Positions 26,901 through 39,000 of a stretch of DNA of 64,000 nt are shown one piece after another (positions within the stretch are counted from its first letter, which is position 1; each line of letters starts with the position of its first letter). Under the pieces are notes generated by a model, which made no database searches, was not told the origin of the DNA, and saw only the letters and a list, made by a program, of their open reading frames with translations. Where the stretch lies: assembly GCA_008360975.2 (NCBI GenBank), contig CM039184.1:55208797-55272796 (forward strand), given 5' to 3'. Made by a program: the position numbers and the translations under genes. Source of the stretch: Lichenostomus cassidix (lineage: Eukaryota; Chordata; Aves; Passeriformes; Meliphagidae).

Positions 26901-29074
26901 TGAAACTGGTGTCCCTGTTACTCAGTGCTAATTTCTGAATCATCAGGGTTTTGATTATTTTAAGGTCTCACCATCCTGCATCTGAAAATCCTTCCTTAGA
27001 GGAGCAGTAGGCTTCTAATAAATGTTCTGAGTTTGACAAACTGCCATTTCCAATTAAAAAAAAAAAAAGTAATATACTGGAAAATGTCCAGCTAGCTTGC
27101 AACAGAAATTGGAGCAAAGTAATAATTTGAGCAGCACAGAAAAATAAGTCAACAAAAGGCCAAGGAAAACTCAAAAAGTGCAAATCTGACAGTGACAATA
27201 TAGTAGTCACATCTCCTTGGTGTGTCATTAGGTACACATCTGAGCCAGTGGGAGCTTTTTTGGACATTATGGCTGTCTCCTTTAAAACTCACAGACCAGT
27301 TGCCCATGCTGGGTTTGAAAATTAAATTTAATTCAGTGAGACAGAGGAGATTTCAAAAACCAGCTTCAAGTCTGGTAAGGTTTTTAAATTTAGAATTTAA
27401 TGTGTGCAAGAAAATAGCTAGTTTAGATAATTTAAAGTTTTATGAGTCCTTTGTACCCTTTACAATTTGGATTCATTTTAACAATTATAATATTGGGATT
27501 TACAGGCAGAACCACTATTCTTTTATTTCTATTAGTATTTTTAAAACCTTATAAAATATTCTAGAATGTCACCTTTCTAGAAAGTACATTATATATATGT
27601 AATAAAAAATGGGCTATATATATCATATGTAATATACTTTCTGATATTATTTTGACATTCCTGTTTAACTAATTTCTGGTTCTTAAATAATTTTTTTTTT
27701 ACCAAAAAAACACCACCCATCAGATATTCATACAAACAGTGACTTTTTAAAAAAAGATTTTGATAATATATCCACCCACACTTGCACAATATACATTCCA
27801 TTATACATAAAATGTAGCCTTCAGTACATCAGTGCAGCCAGTTTCCCTATTCCTGTCAGTTGCAGTCATACTCCATACTGAGATTCCCAAAACTGAGTAA
27901 GGTAAGAAAAATAGCTGTAAAGTCCTTTAGAATTAAATAAATCAATTAGATGTGTTATGAATGTAATGAATATGGGTAGGAAGAAAAATCTTGTCATAGA
28001 TATATGCTTATCCATGCATCAGCTATCCCTCCTGTTTTCAAAGCTTTCCTTCATTTAGATTATATTGCTTGTCATTATGCTAAAAAAAGCTACTGAAGTA
28101 AATAAAGAGAGCTGTAATGAAAATGGTAACTGGCCTATTAATATTTTTCTCCCTCTTCCCCAGGCGTTGCACTGAGGATGACCAGAGAAATCTTTTTCTA
28201 TGCAATTCAATCTTGTGCTGTCACCAGCAGAATAGTTTTCAGGATTTTAAAGAGCATGCTTGTTTCACAGGTTTTCTTTATAAAATGAAACTCAGTCCTG
28301 ATGTTCCCATGCCTATTCCACATTAGAGAAAACAGCATGAAGGGCATAAATCTGTGTGGTATTTGAAATCACACATAAATAAAAGCAGGAACTTCCTACA
28401 ACTAGAAATATAAACTCTTTGAGGCATTAGACCTGAAATGTCACAATATTTTATTTTCTAGAAAAGCGATAAAAAACTTCAGGGGAGGAAGAGAGCTAAA
28501 ATACTGTCCAGTGCAACATGGATTAGCCCCAGCTGGCAAGTAAGCACCATGCAGCCACTTACTCACTATTGTAGTTTAGACACAATAAGTGTCTAAAGCA
28601 AGTCCCAAGAAGCATGCTGCTAAATTGTTCTACTGAAATAGTTCACAGTTTATTGCCATTTGCTGTTGACTTCAGAATTGTACCCATTCTAAACCTGAAC
28701 TCTGAAGTATATTTATGAGAGACAATAAATATTTAAGATAATGCTTAAACAAATTGGTCTATTTGGTGCTCAAAATCTTTTCTCAGACCGTCAAGAATAT
28801 ATTTTTCCTATGTACTTACTAGAATTAATATGTGGCTGGTATATCTAGAGAACCTATCCCCAGCAGAATGGGACACCTATCTGTAAAATAAGGAATTACA
28901 AGAGACACAGCTGATGGACTCACTTCCTAGCATGCTCTTGAGACAATGGATGAATATTTGAACAGGATTAATATTTCATTTTCCCCTTTCTGAAGCAAAG
29001 GGCTCAGTAGGATCAGGAAATACCACTTCCTTCTATCAGCTCTTACTGTACTGATGTCATCATAGTCACAGCAT
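24000..29074. other. Unique AT-rich sequence, no gene recognised
   Basis: No mobile element is recognised. Splice-bounded open segments occur at 26645-26680, 27295-27374 and 28164-28326 (plus). The last is the most gene-like and is described under findings. Positions 25740-26150 are free of simple sequence and might be conserved, but nothing in the sequence proves it. Confidence 0.45.
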
Positions 29075-29460
29075 CCCAAAAGCTTCCTCTAGAGGGCAAG
29101 TAGTCCAATCAAGGCCTGAAAAAAGCCAAGTCAAATCAAGCTTTGACTAGCTTCAGTTTCCACATCCTTTCCCAAAGCTTGATTACCCTCAGAGTGAAAA
29201 ATATGTCCTTAAGCAAAACTCCCATCTTGAACTTGTGACTGCTCCCTCATGCCCTTCACTGTCCCTCCTGAGGAGAGTCTGTCTCCCAGCCCTTAGCTCC
29301 AACCGGGAGGTTGAAGCTCTCCCAGCATCGTCTTGTACATGGTGTGCCAGTGCCTTCACCCTCTTGGGAGCCCCGACTGCGCTGACTGCAGCACAGCATG
29401 GTCCAGCTGCCACTGGTGAGCCCAGAACTGAACACAGGACTGCAGTTCTCTGCTCCCCAA
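29075..29460 (-). mobile_element. Degraded CR1 LINE 3' region
   Basis: The minus strand follows the CR1 3' part: the 'accctcagagtgaaaaat' block near 29184-29203 corresponds to the conserved segment just upstream of the CR1 3' tail. The 'gagcccagaactgaacacag' phrase at about 29415-29435 corresponds to the CR1 segment usually reading 'cccagaactggacacag'. Between them the similarity is patchy and GC-richer. The tail itself is absent. This is an old copy and its limits are approximate. Frames of 74 and 101 codons on the two strands are fragments of it. Confidence 0.55.
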
Positions 29461-29890
29461 TTTTAAAGAAAACAGAACCACTCTTAATTGTTTTCAGGTC
29501 TGCAGGAGTCTTTCCATTGGATTGGGATCAAGATCTGTAAATTTAATAAGCATTTACCACACATCTCCAGGCACAATCTGATATTAGTCTGTTACTAAAT
29601 CAAACTGTTGTTCTTTGTTTATACAAAACTTTGGAAGAAACTTGGATGAATAACATGCATGGTTCATTCTCTCAAAAAAACAAAGGAGTTGTGGATTGCT
29701 TTGCTACTTGCCTTAGGCTTTCAAAATAGTCTGTATTGTGTGTCCTCTATAGTCTAGAGAAAGTAAAACAGAAGAAAGATTCTAGGCATAAACATTAAGG
29801 ATGTATTGATCTCTAGATGTATTTTACCAAATGTATGATAGAAAGAAAAACACATCTAATGTTTTTCAAAAGCTATTAACATTAGTCAAA

Positions 29891-29999
29891 AGTTTTGGGT
29901 TTTTTTGGTTTTGGTTTTTCTTTTCTATTTGCTCGGTTTTTTTGCTATTGCGCTTTTTTTTTTTTCCTTTTTTTTGTTTGGTTTGATTTTGGTTTTCCC
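29891..29999. repeat. Low-complexity T/G tract
   Basis: About 110 bases are T-rich with G pairs ('ttttggtttt'-type), the complement in composition of the A/C tracts at 16340 and 50479. It ends in CCCCCAG, which makes a fortuitous splice-acceptor-like site. Confidence 0.85.
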
Positions 30000-30802
30000 C
30001 CAGATCCATCAGATTATTTAATATTCAACAGAATTTGCAGGCTTTTTTTAGTCTCAGTTTAATCCTGTGGAAACTGGCCGCAATGGAGAGAAAGTTGGCA
30101 TAGAAATAAATGTCAATAGCATAGTTTGACTTATCCATGGAATAATCAGAGCTAAATCGTCCAAGGAGCTTGACTTATCCACATCAGCTGAGAATAGCCC
30201 CAAGTCTCTCAGAAGGCGGTCACAGATCAGTGTATCATCCTACATTGGGGGCCACGGAGTATGAGGAAATTCATACAAACTGGTGTTGTTTGACTTTGAT
30301 CGTGAGACCTATTTTTGAAATACTACCTACACATGGAAGAATAGAATCTGGTGTAGCCTACCACTTATAGAAATAGGAAAGGGAAATAACAATATAATAG
30401 GACTGAAGCTTTTGAGGAGCTTTCTAAGCAGGGATGTGTACTTTGAAAGATATTCAAAACAGCTCATTGAAAGGAAATGGCTCACATTATACTTTTATAT
30501 ATAATCTGAACCAGAGCTAATTTAGTCATTATACATTTATCAAACATCCTTTAAGAGGTCAAGTGCTATTGCTTCAAATGTTTTATTAATTCATCTTCTT
30601 AACCCATTCAATTTCTCCTTAATATATATAAAATTTATTATTTTTGTGATAAGGTCTAACATGGACTTCATCATCAGTCTTCTATGTATTCAGTTTCTTT
30701 CTTTCAGTGATCTCTGAAGTCTGGGATGAACTGCTGTATTGATATGATTCAGATATAATAAATCATATATGATCCACTCTGTGTTTGCTTTAGTATAAGG
30801 TA

Positions 30803-30825
30803 ATTTTATTTATTTATTTATTTTA
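30803..30825. repeat. (TTTA)n microsatellite
   Basis: About five units of TTTA lie in succession, followed by TTTTAAAC. It is a simple tetranucleotide repeat. Confidence 0.85.
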
Positions 30826-31033
30826 AACACTTAAAATTCTGAAAGTGTCTGCTATTTTCCATTTAATCCAGTTAAAGTAGAGGAAAGAACTATATTATAG
30901 TGACTACTAAGCATGCTCCTTACATCCGCCACTGCACATATACCTGTAACAGAAACAACAGGCTAATGCTTTCTCACACATGTGTCAATCTACTTGTTCA
31001 GGATCCAATAATCTTGGCCATGAGCTCTGTGTG

Positions 31034-31979
31034 TGTACTGGGTTTGTGTGGAAAGGTTTTGGAAGAGGGGGACTGCAGAGGTGGCTCCTTGAGAAAGTGC
31101 CAGAAGGTGCCTACATGCCCAGTAGAGCCAGGGCCATTGCAGGGCAAGGCCAAGCCCAAGGCCAAGGTAGCGGCTCTGGTATAACATAATTAAGAAGGGG
31201 AAAAGAGCTTCTGTGCAGCAGCTACTGGAAGTGTGGAGTGAGAATATATGAAGAACAGCTCTGCAGACACCGAGGTCAGTGCAGAAGGAGGGGCAGGAGG
31301 TGCTCCAGGCACCAGAGCTGTGATTCCCCTACAGCCCATGGTGCAGAACATGGTGAAGCAACAGGGTCCCTGCAGCTCATGGAGGACTACAGGGGTGCAG
31401 AGATAAACCTGCAGCCCATGGAGGAGACACTGGAGCAGGCAGATGCCTGAAGGAGACTGTGACCCCATGGGAAGTTCACACTGGAGCAGGCTCTGTAGCA
31501 GGACCTGTGGAGATGGGGGGGGATCCACACTGGAGTAGTTTGTGCTGCAACCTATGACAACGACCCACATGGGAAACATTTATGGAGGACAACCACCTAC
31601 GGTGTGCTGGAACAGGGGAAGAGTATGAGAAGGAAGGAGTGGTGAAGATGTGTGATGAAGTAACTACAACTCCCATTCCACAAACCTGTGTGCTATTTGG
31701 GGGAGAAAAATGCAAACTCATGAGCCTGGCAAGTAGGGAGGGGTGAGAGGAAGGTGTTTTAAGATTTATTTCTCATTATCCTATTCTGGTTTGATTGTAA
31801 AAAAACTAATTTCCCAAAATTGAGTTTGTTTTGCCTGAAATGGTAATTGCTGAATAATGTCCCTGCCCTCATCTCAATCTATGAGACTTTGTCATTTTTT
31901 TCCCCCTCTGTCAGTTGAGGAAGAGAGTGATAAAGGGGCATGATGGCACCTGGCATCCAGCCAAGGTCAATGGACTGCA
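31034..31979 (+). mobile_element. Solo LTR of an avian ERVL-like retrovirus
   Basis: The element starts TGTACTGGGTTTGTGTGG and ends CCAAGGTCAATGGACTGCA, matching in length and position the ends of a dispersed avian LTR family (TGTGTTGGGTTTG...CACCACA type). It is flanked by GTGTG on both sides (31029-31033 and 31980-31984). A 5-bp duplication is the usual footprint of ERVL-class integrase, though GTGTG is low-complexity and could match by chance. The middle has a decayed TATA-like region near 31186-31196 and GC-rich phrases of the 'cagcccatggaggag' type. The polyadenylation signal expected near 31800 has decayed to an A run. No internal retroviral genes flank it, so it is a solo LTR left by recombination between two LTRs. 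The 129-codon minus-strand frame inside it (31190-31579) is not a gene. Confidence 0.8.
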
Positions 31980-31984
31980 GTGTG

Positions 31985-34900
31985 CATGGGACTGTTGCTG
32001 CTCTGAAGGTAAGTCAACAATTAATGGTTTTAAATCTGTATCCTTATATACACACCACATACATAAACTTCTAATTCTTGAGAATTAATTGGTAGAATAC
32101 TGTTCTACTTAAAAATATATAAAATTCACTGTATCATCACCAAAATGAGAATAGAGATGAATACTATCAATAAACAGGAAATAAGAAGAATTTGTGATGT
32201 TAATGGGGAAAAAAATACAAACAATGTTTTATATAGGATGAATTTGCTTGTTTTTTCTTTGATTATTTATGAAGGGAACAATAATAGCAAAAGGCTCCTG
32301 AGACTTTAATCCTGAGCTTTGTAATTTCAGATTTATCCTTCCATCACCACTTTTCCAGAAACTTCTGTAGGTCTGATACTTGCAAACCCTCCTTTCAAAT
32401 GTAACAGACAAGATCTCTTACCTTCAATTAGGGTCTTGCACAGCATCATGTTCTGTGAATGATTATCAGAAAAGTACCAGGGAAGGTCAAAAGATCTGCC
32501 TTTCAAATTATCTTATTCAGTGCTTAGTGACACAGAAAATGAAAAACCGTCAGATCTTTCTGGGTTTGTAGCTTTGCTGCTTGAGTCCTCAACAATGCAG
32601 AGTAGTTTCCCTCCAATGCTTACACAGAAGAGGGAAGCTACAATACTGAAAACTCATCATGGGTCTGGACAATAGCAGTACCTGCTCATGCAGCTAACCA
32701 ATTTTAGAATCACTTCAATAAGCAGAGACTTTAGAGTTGGAAACAGAACAGTAAAGCCCTTCACATAAGAGAAATATGGAGGCTGTAAAGTGTTTACTTA
32801 GAAGAATAATGAGATATTTTTATTTGGATGAAAGTATTCAGAAAAAGTTTTTACAGCCTATTTGCAAGGAGAAGTTTAAAAGTGACAGGAAAATTATAGG
32901 CAGTACCTGGATAATCAATGATACTATAGATGGTTTTAGATGCATGTAGAGGCATTCCTGGGTATGAAAGTCTCAAAGTCAAGGAAAGAGCATTAAAATT
33001 TCTTTTGAGATTGTCCTGTTAAGAAAAGGAAATGTTTTCTCTTCTTTTTTTTAGGCAGGTTCTTTACTCGTCACCCCCACCAACCTTTATCTGCCTCTCC
33101 CCCCTCCCAATGCACACAAGTTCCACACCCAAAGCAGAAGAGAAATAGTCGTTTCCTCCTCAATCTCCACCAATTTTCCTGACGTTGTAATTAAAGGGCT
33201 GACAGGGAAAGTGCAGTACTTGCTGTGAAATGAAATTGTTACACTAAAGAGAGTCCTAGACAGCTCAGTGATAAGATAATTTAGATGGCAAGGGAAAGCA
33301 GCTAATGTATATGTGGGTATAAATGACAAAGAGTGGAGATTTGAGCTTTTGAAAACGTGGTTCAGACATCTCATCTTGAGACTGTGGGGAAGAAGGTGCA
33401 GAGCTGTACTTTAAGTTTTCCTGCCAGTCATAGAAGCTGAGAGTTATTGAACAGGATCTGTATCTGAATGAGAAAGTAAGAGACAGTAGGTAATTGATGG
33501 CAGGGAAGTGTTAAAGCAGAACAGTGTAGTGAGGGAAAAAAGTAAGTAGAAAGAAAAACGTGGTGGTTTCCTAAAGAAAGAGTACAAAAGCAATTTTAAA
33601 TATTCATTTCAGATACAAGGAGGGATGAGAACACAGTAATTGAACTGTATGTATAAATGAACAATTTTTCTAACTTTTTTTTTTTAAGCAAAGCAAGATT
33701 AATTATATAGAAATTACTTTTGGCTTCTTCTGAAAAGAGCCCTAATATATAAAGATATAAACCCTATTATATCTGGGTGATTCAGAAGGACTGGTGCATG
33801 AGGTTTTATATGTGTAAAAGGAGAATATCAGAAGAAAGGAATGACATTTGCAAATTTCCTGCCAACATAAACCATTTGCACTGCAATGAAAGATAGAAAT
33901 GCCAAGAAAATAATTGCAGGAAACTTTGAAGACTTTGTAGGTCTGAATGACAATCAAAACCAGGAAGTTTAAGCACTACAATGCCCATAATAAAGGATCT
34001 CCATTACTCTGACATTTCAAAATATGAAAACCGTGAAGTAGTTCATGGAAGGGGCTAATTTGAGAGTCACTGCAATATGCACTGCCTGAAAAGTCAGAAA
34101 GATCCACAGCTTTGTTTGTTTACTTCAAAGAAAGGAGTCATATAGACAAACTATTGGTATGTGAATTCACAATGGTAATGAAAAATTGGACTTAAGATAC
34201 CCAAAAAAGTTACCATAGAAAACTAAATATTTGAGCTAGTAAGAATTTTTAAAATTCTTAAAATATTTTCATTTGAAAATGTACAGAACAGAATGATGGT
34301 TAAAAAAGAAAGATGTATCTACAAGACTCTAAAGCAAGCTTAAAAAAATCTGTAAGCCATTGTTTATCTTATTTTTTTTTCTTTTAATCAATATTTTATT
34401 TTCACATCTTTGCATGTCCAGAATACCAGATCACCAGCTGTAGAATCAAATCAGAGTCTGAAGGACTACCTCTCTATATTACAGCCAGAGTAAGGACACA
34501 CAAATCTTGTAAGAAAGCTTACTGCTGAGGGATTTTTCACTTACAGTTTTGTAATACTGGGTTTGAACAAAGACAAAAACCAATACTGAGAATCTCCAAG
34601 GTCATGTCCAAACTATGTGTACAGATTTTTAAAAAATTACTATAATAAAAGATGTTTACAAAAAGCACAGGTGAATGACAGCCTACTTATGAAATACGGC
34701 TAAGTTTCAGTTTTGTATACAAAGGATTGACCAATAAGTGTGGGTGAATGTATGCTGTAAAACTCAAGGCAGTATCTGCTGGCCATTCATAAAAAGCTGC
34801 TGGAGAACTGAAAGACTATTAATGAACTTTCATGCAGAGAATGTTAGTCGGATGTCCGCAGGCTAATGAACAATGAAATGTTGAAGAAATCTGTAAATAA

Positions 34901-35849
34901 AAGATAAGTGAATTTCCACAAAATAATTTTTTTGTTAATGGAATAATGCTTGAAGACAGAATGATTATTTGTTTCTTATGTTTTGTATCTATCATTTGAT
35001 AATGGTTTCAATGTCAAATTTACTGAAATAGATTCCAAAATGCAATCTGTGCCTAATATCTTTGCATTATCACCCATCTTGCTTTTATTTTTCTTATCCT
35101 TTTTCAGTTTTAAAGTCACCATTGTATTTCTTCTCATCTGACTGCTGAAATTCATTGTAGTTATTTGTTTAGAGTCTCTGCATTATTCCTTTGTTAATGG
35201 AGTGCAATAATCCTGAAATATTCCCTCATTATAGTTGATGGCATCAAATCAGATTACCTTACATAGCAACCGTAACCAAGAAAGTCAACATCTCAAACTA
35301 TATAATCCATGTTAGCATTGTTAAATGCTTTCTTTTATTTTATTTTAAAGCCTCATCTAACTTCCCTTCTTCAGTGGGAAGGTTTGGTGTTTTTTCCATG
35401 TAGTTTTTTGTGATCTCTTAGCAGTAAAAAGAAAACAATTTTGCTCAGTGAAAGACTCAACAGTTCTCACACTCTAAACAATTCTGAACAGCAGTCAAAT
35501 GAGAGCAAAATCATGTTTCTTTGCTAGGGTTGTTTGTTAATAGACAGCAAATTATAGGACACACTAATTTGTAAAGTGTTTACTGTGTTTATAAGCAAAT
35601 TTAGATAGGTGTCTGGCATGGACAGTTCTGCATCTATAGAACAGCATCCATAACAAGATTGCAGAGAAAGGACTTGATTAATGAAAATAACTTCCTTTAT
35701 GCTTGTCACTTGCTGTACTTAAAAGTGTTGGTACTTATTAATGGTTCTGTGTAATTATTTTATTCTCCAATAAGCAGAAACAAGGTATTTTAATTTTTTT
35801 ATCACGATTTCTAAATTTTTCCTGGTGACTAGAGATCTTAGCATAGGTA
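31985..35849. other. Unique AT-rich sequence, no gene recognised
   Basis: The stretch begins with a strong donor-like site at 32009 that may pair with an acceptor inside the preceding LTR. It also contains a C/T-rich patch at 33065-33110, a perfect inverted repeat at 34240-34260, and a 68-base splice-bounded open segment at 34422-34489 (findings). No mobile element is recognised. Confidence 0.5.
34240..34260. repeat. Perfect 10-bp inverted repeat
   Basis: TAAGAATTTT, one base (T), then AAAATTCTTA form a 21-base near-perfect palindrome. It lies in AT-rich DNA and may be a chance hairpin. Confidence 0.8.
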
Positions 35850-36006
35850 GGTGGTGGAGTCACTGACCCTGGAGTTGTTTAAAAAGCAACTGGATGTGGC
35901 ACTTAGTGCTATGGTCTAGTTGACAAGTTGGTGTTAGGTCATAGGTTGGAGTTGAGGATCTCAAAGGTCTTTTCCGACCTACTTGATTCTGTGATTCTGG
36001 GATTCA
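35850..36006 (+). mobile_element. CR1 LINE 3' end with tail
   Basis: The plus strand reads through the conserved CR1 3' end ('ttaggtcataggttgga', 'gatctcaaaggtcttttccgacct') and finishes in the diagnostic tail 'gattctgtgattctgggattc', made of CR1 octamer-type units. It is a strongly 5'-truncated insertion of about 155 bp in plus orientation, opposite to most other CR1 copies in the window. The 5' limit is approximate. Confidence 0.85.
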
Positions 36007-39000
36007 GGATGAAGCGAAGTGCAGTTCATCATATGTGATGTCCTATTGAGAAATAGGGAAAGAGACAGCAGGATTCACCAGCAGGTTTCACTACCATTTG
36101 CAGAATTTTTGGAGGAGGCAGTGACTACTTCCACACACAGCCTATAAGGTTGCAAGAGCACTTACCTGCTCTGCTGAAGTGCTGGGACCAAAACTCTCTT
36201 TTCATTTGATTTAGAGAAAACTTGAATTTGGCTTTTCTACATCTCAAGAGAGTATGATAACTCCTGGCTTGTAGAATACTCTGGAATGAATAAATATCAA
36301 TATCAATCTCCTTTTGAAGAGGCTCTACTTCATGTAACTAAATATTAATTCAGGAAGAGAATATGAATGACTTTGCATAACGTAATCATTAGGGTGTTCA
36401 ACTGGATGCAACAGCAGCTGGATTCCAGCCTGTTTCACTGTGTTGCTTCTGTGGCCCATTGTGTTGTTTTTATTCCATTTTGTTTTTACAAAATACAAAA
36501 TTCCCCCATGCATTTCTCTATTCAGAAGCTTTTATTTAACATCCTGAAAAGACCTGGCTTGACATTTCTTAATTTTTTTCTCCATATTTTGCTCTGCTAG
36601 AAATATGAAAATCATAATTGAAATTGTTTTGACTGTTTCAGAGATGCAAATTTCAGCAAGAAATTCATGCTCCAAAGGGTTAGTTCTTTGGGAGCTTTTT
36701 CTTGTCAAAGTTTGTTGAGAAATTGAAATACAAATCAGATTACAGATGTTTGCTATTAACTTGGCATGAATTCTTGTAATTGTTATTATTTTTGTTTTTC
36801 ATTCCTAAACACCTTAGACAATGACTGTTTACTTAGTACAGAAAGTCTGCATAGATTCCTCTGACAGAAGGAAAAATTAAAACCAAAGTTTTGTTAGGCT
36901 TTCTAATGCTTTAAAAATATTTGTTGTGCTTTAATTAAATGCAGATTAGATTCAGACCAAAAGTTTTAAACTTGCCTATTTTAATTTGTTAGAAGATTGA
37001 AAAACGTCCTACACCAGGACCGGCAAGAAAAATTCCTTCTTCTTCCTCTTCCATATTTTTAGTAATTTAATAAAATGTCTTTGTGGAATTTAAAAATTTT
37101 CTAAGTCATATGAATCAAAACAACTCTTTTTGCCCTGGTACTTCTTCAGAGTTAATTCCAATTTCTTTGGACTGTGAAGTTGCACTTTATTGCTCTGAAT
37201 ACCACTTCCACTTTATTTTTGGAATATAAGGAGATTATTTAAATTTATGTGACTCTCAAGCATGCCAATCTCTCTAAGGCTTTATATGCCTTTTGGCACA
37301 TCTTTTGGCAGCTAGAGTATTAAATATGGTAAGCAGATACAAAGATGATTAAGGGCTGATTTGGCATTTGTACAAAGTATTTTAAAATGTGTATTTATTT
37401 AATGGTGGTTCAAAATCTCTACTTTTACTGCATATGATATAGCAGCTTCAATTTGAGTTAAGTGTGAAAATATATCACTATCTGTGACAATGACTTTTTG
37501 TTTGATGGAATGCTGTTGCTGAAGAGTGGAAAAAAGTACAGGCAAAACTTTAAAGAGACTAAAAAACTTCTGTGGCTCCAGTAGGGTTTCATAAAAGAGC
37601 ACTTAATAACCTGCTTTGTTTCCACTTGGAGTTTCCTTTGACAGTCACAAATTCCTTATGCTAGTGCGTGAGAGAAGGTAGGGGTGGTCTTCCTTAAGTA
37701 TTAACTTCTATTTCAATTTTTTTTGTTTGGTTTTTTATCCACTACTTTCTCTATTGTAACAATAGCGACTATCTGAACCGACTATGTTTTGAGGAATTAA
37801 AAAAACCTCACAATCTTTTATTGTTACCTGTTAATATTACAACATTGTGCAGTTACAGAAACTTTTAGATCTTTCCTTTTTTCCATGTAAACTCCCAGCA
37901 ACTGCTTGCAGAGTAGAGGGATGTGGAATCATAAAATAAACACAAGCATTCTGTAACACTTAGTTTCTATACACACAGACTTTCTGCAGACTTCAAAACC
38001 ATGGCCTAGTTACAAGTGCACTGAAGTCAGAGGATCCACTCAACTTTAGAAATCTTTGACTGCTTTTATATTTTCTAAGTAATTTTGGCAGTTTTCACTG
38101 GTGCTAAAAAAGAAGATCCACATCTCTTAACCAGAGAAGATTGTGAATGGTCATACTCTAATCACAATCATACTGTTTCATAACATCTGATATAAAGAAA
38201 TAGCAGGAAAAATAGGAGTATTCAGGAATTTGTTTTGATTAAAAAGAAAGCACTTTTCAAAGTTAGACTTAAAGTTCTGGGTTTTGGGAATCATTTACAT
38301 ATGTTTCTAAGAGGTTCATCCTTGCTCTTCTGTTATCAACAATATTTCTGACCACACTGCTTGTCCTTCCAGAGTTTTCATTGTGTTGTAGCTGAGGAGC
38401 AACTTCAGTAGTTCCAAACCCATGAATTACCAAATTTTCTGAACAACCCAAGTGTTGCACTGTCTTTTGGGTTGTTTTCCTCTCAGGCTCTGTTTTTTCA
38501 AAATTCTTTTCCATTATTTCACAGTAGTCACAGTAGTTTGCTTGTGTCAGTAACAGTGCACTGTGACTGCTAGAGAGATAGAAGAACATTCCAGATATTT
38601 ATCTTAGTATAATGCTTCTGGTACCTCTAACTATTTTAATACTGTATTCTCTTGAAAGTAGTTGTTTTGTTTTAATGTGAAAACCATTTTAAGCATGACA
38701 TGGCTCAGAAAAGTATTTCTGGAGAAATTATTTCATTTAGAAGGTAAAACAAATATTTCTCTTGTACATCTTTCCCATTCAGCTATGTCAGCTTCTGCAT
38801 GCTGATTTTAATTTCTCAAAAGTTCCCCACTATTCACTTGAAATTGTAGGAATTTTAAAGAACTAATTTTATTATCATCAAAATTAATGGAATTTTTATC
38901 GTCAACCCCCTGTGGAACAAGATTCCCTCTGAGAACAACAAAAAAATGTTTTAACTTACCTGATCAACATTAAAAAAACTTCAAAAAAGGAAATTAAAAA

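Larger units (their letters stand above)
29461..31028. other. Unique sequence with simple tracts
   Basis: It holds the G/T tract at 29891-29999 and the TTTA repeat at 30803-30825, both listed separately. An exact 12-base direct repeat, TTGACTTATCCA, occurs at 30126-30137 and 30170-30181. No gene is recognised. Confidence 0.5.

Noticed and set aside
31190..31579. 129-codon minus-strand open frame
   Set aside because: It lies wholly inside the 31 kb LTR on its antisense strand.
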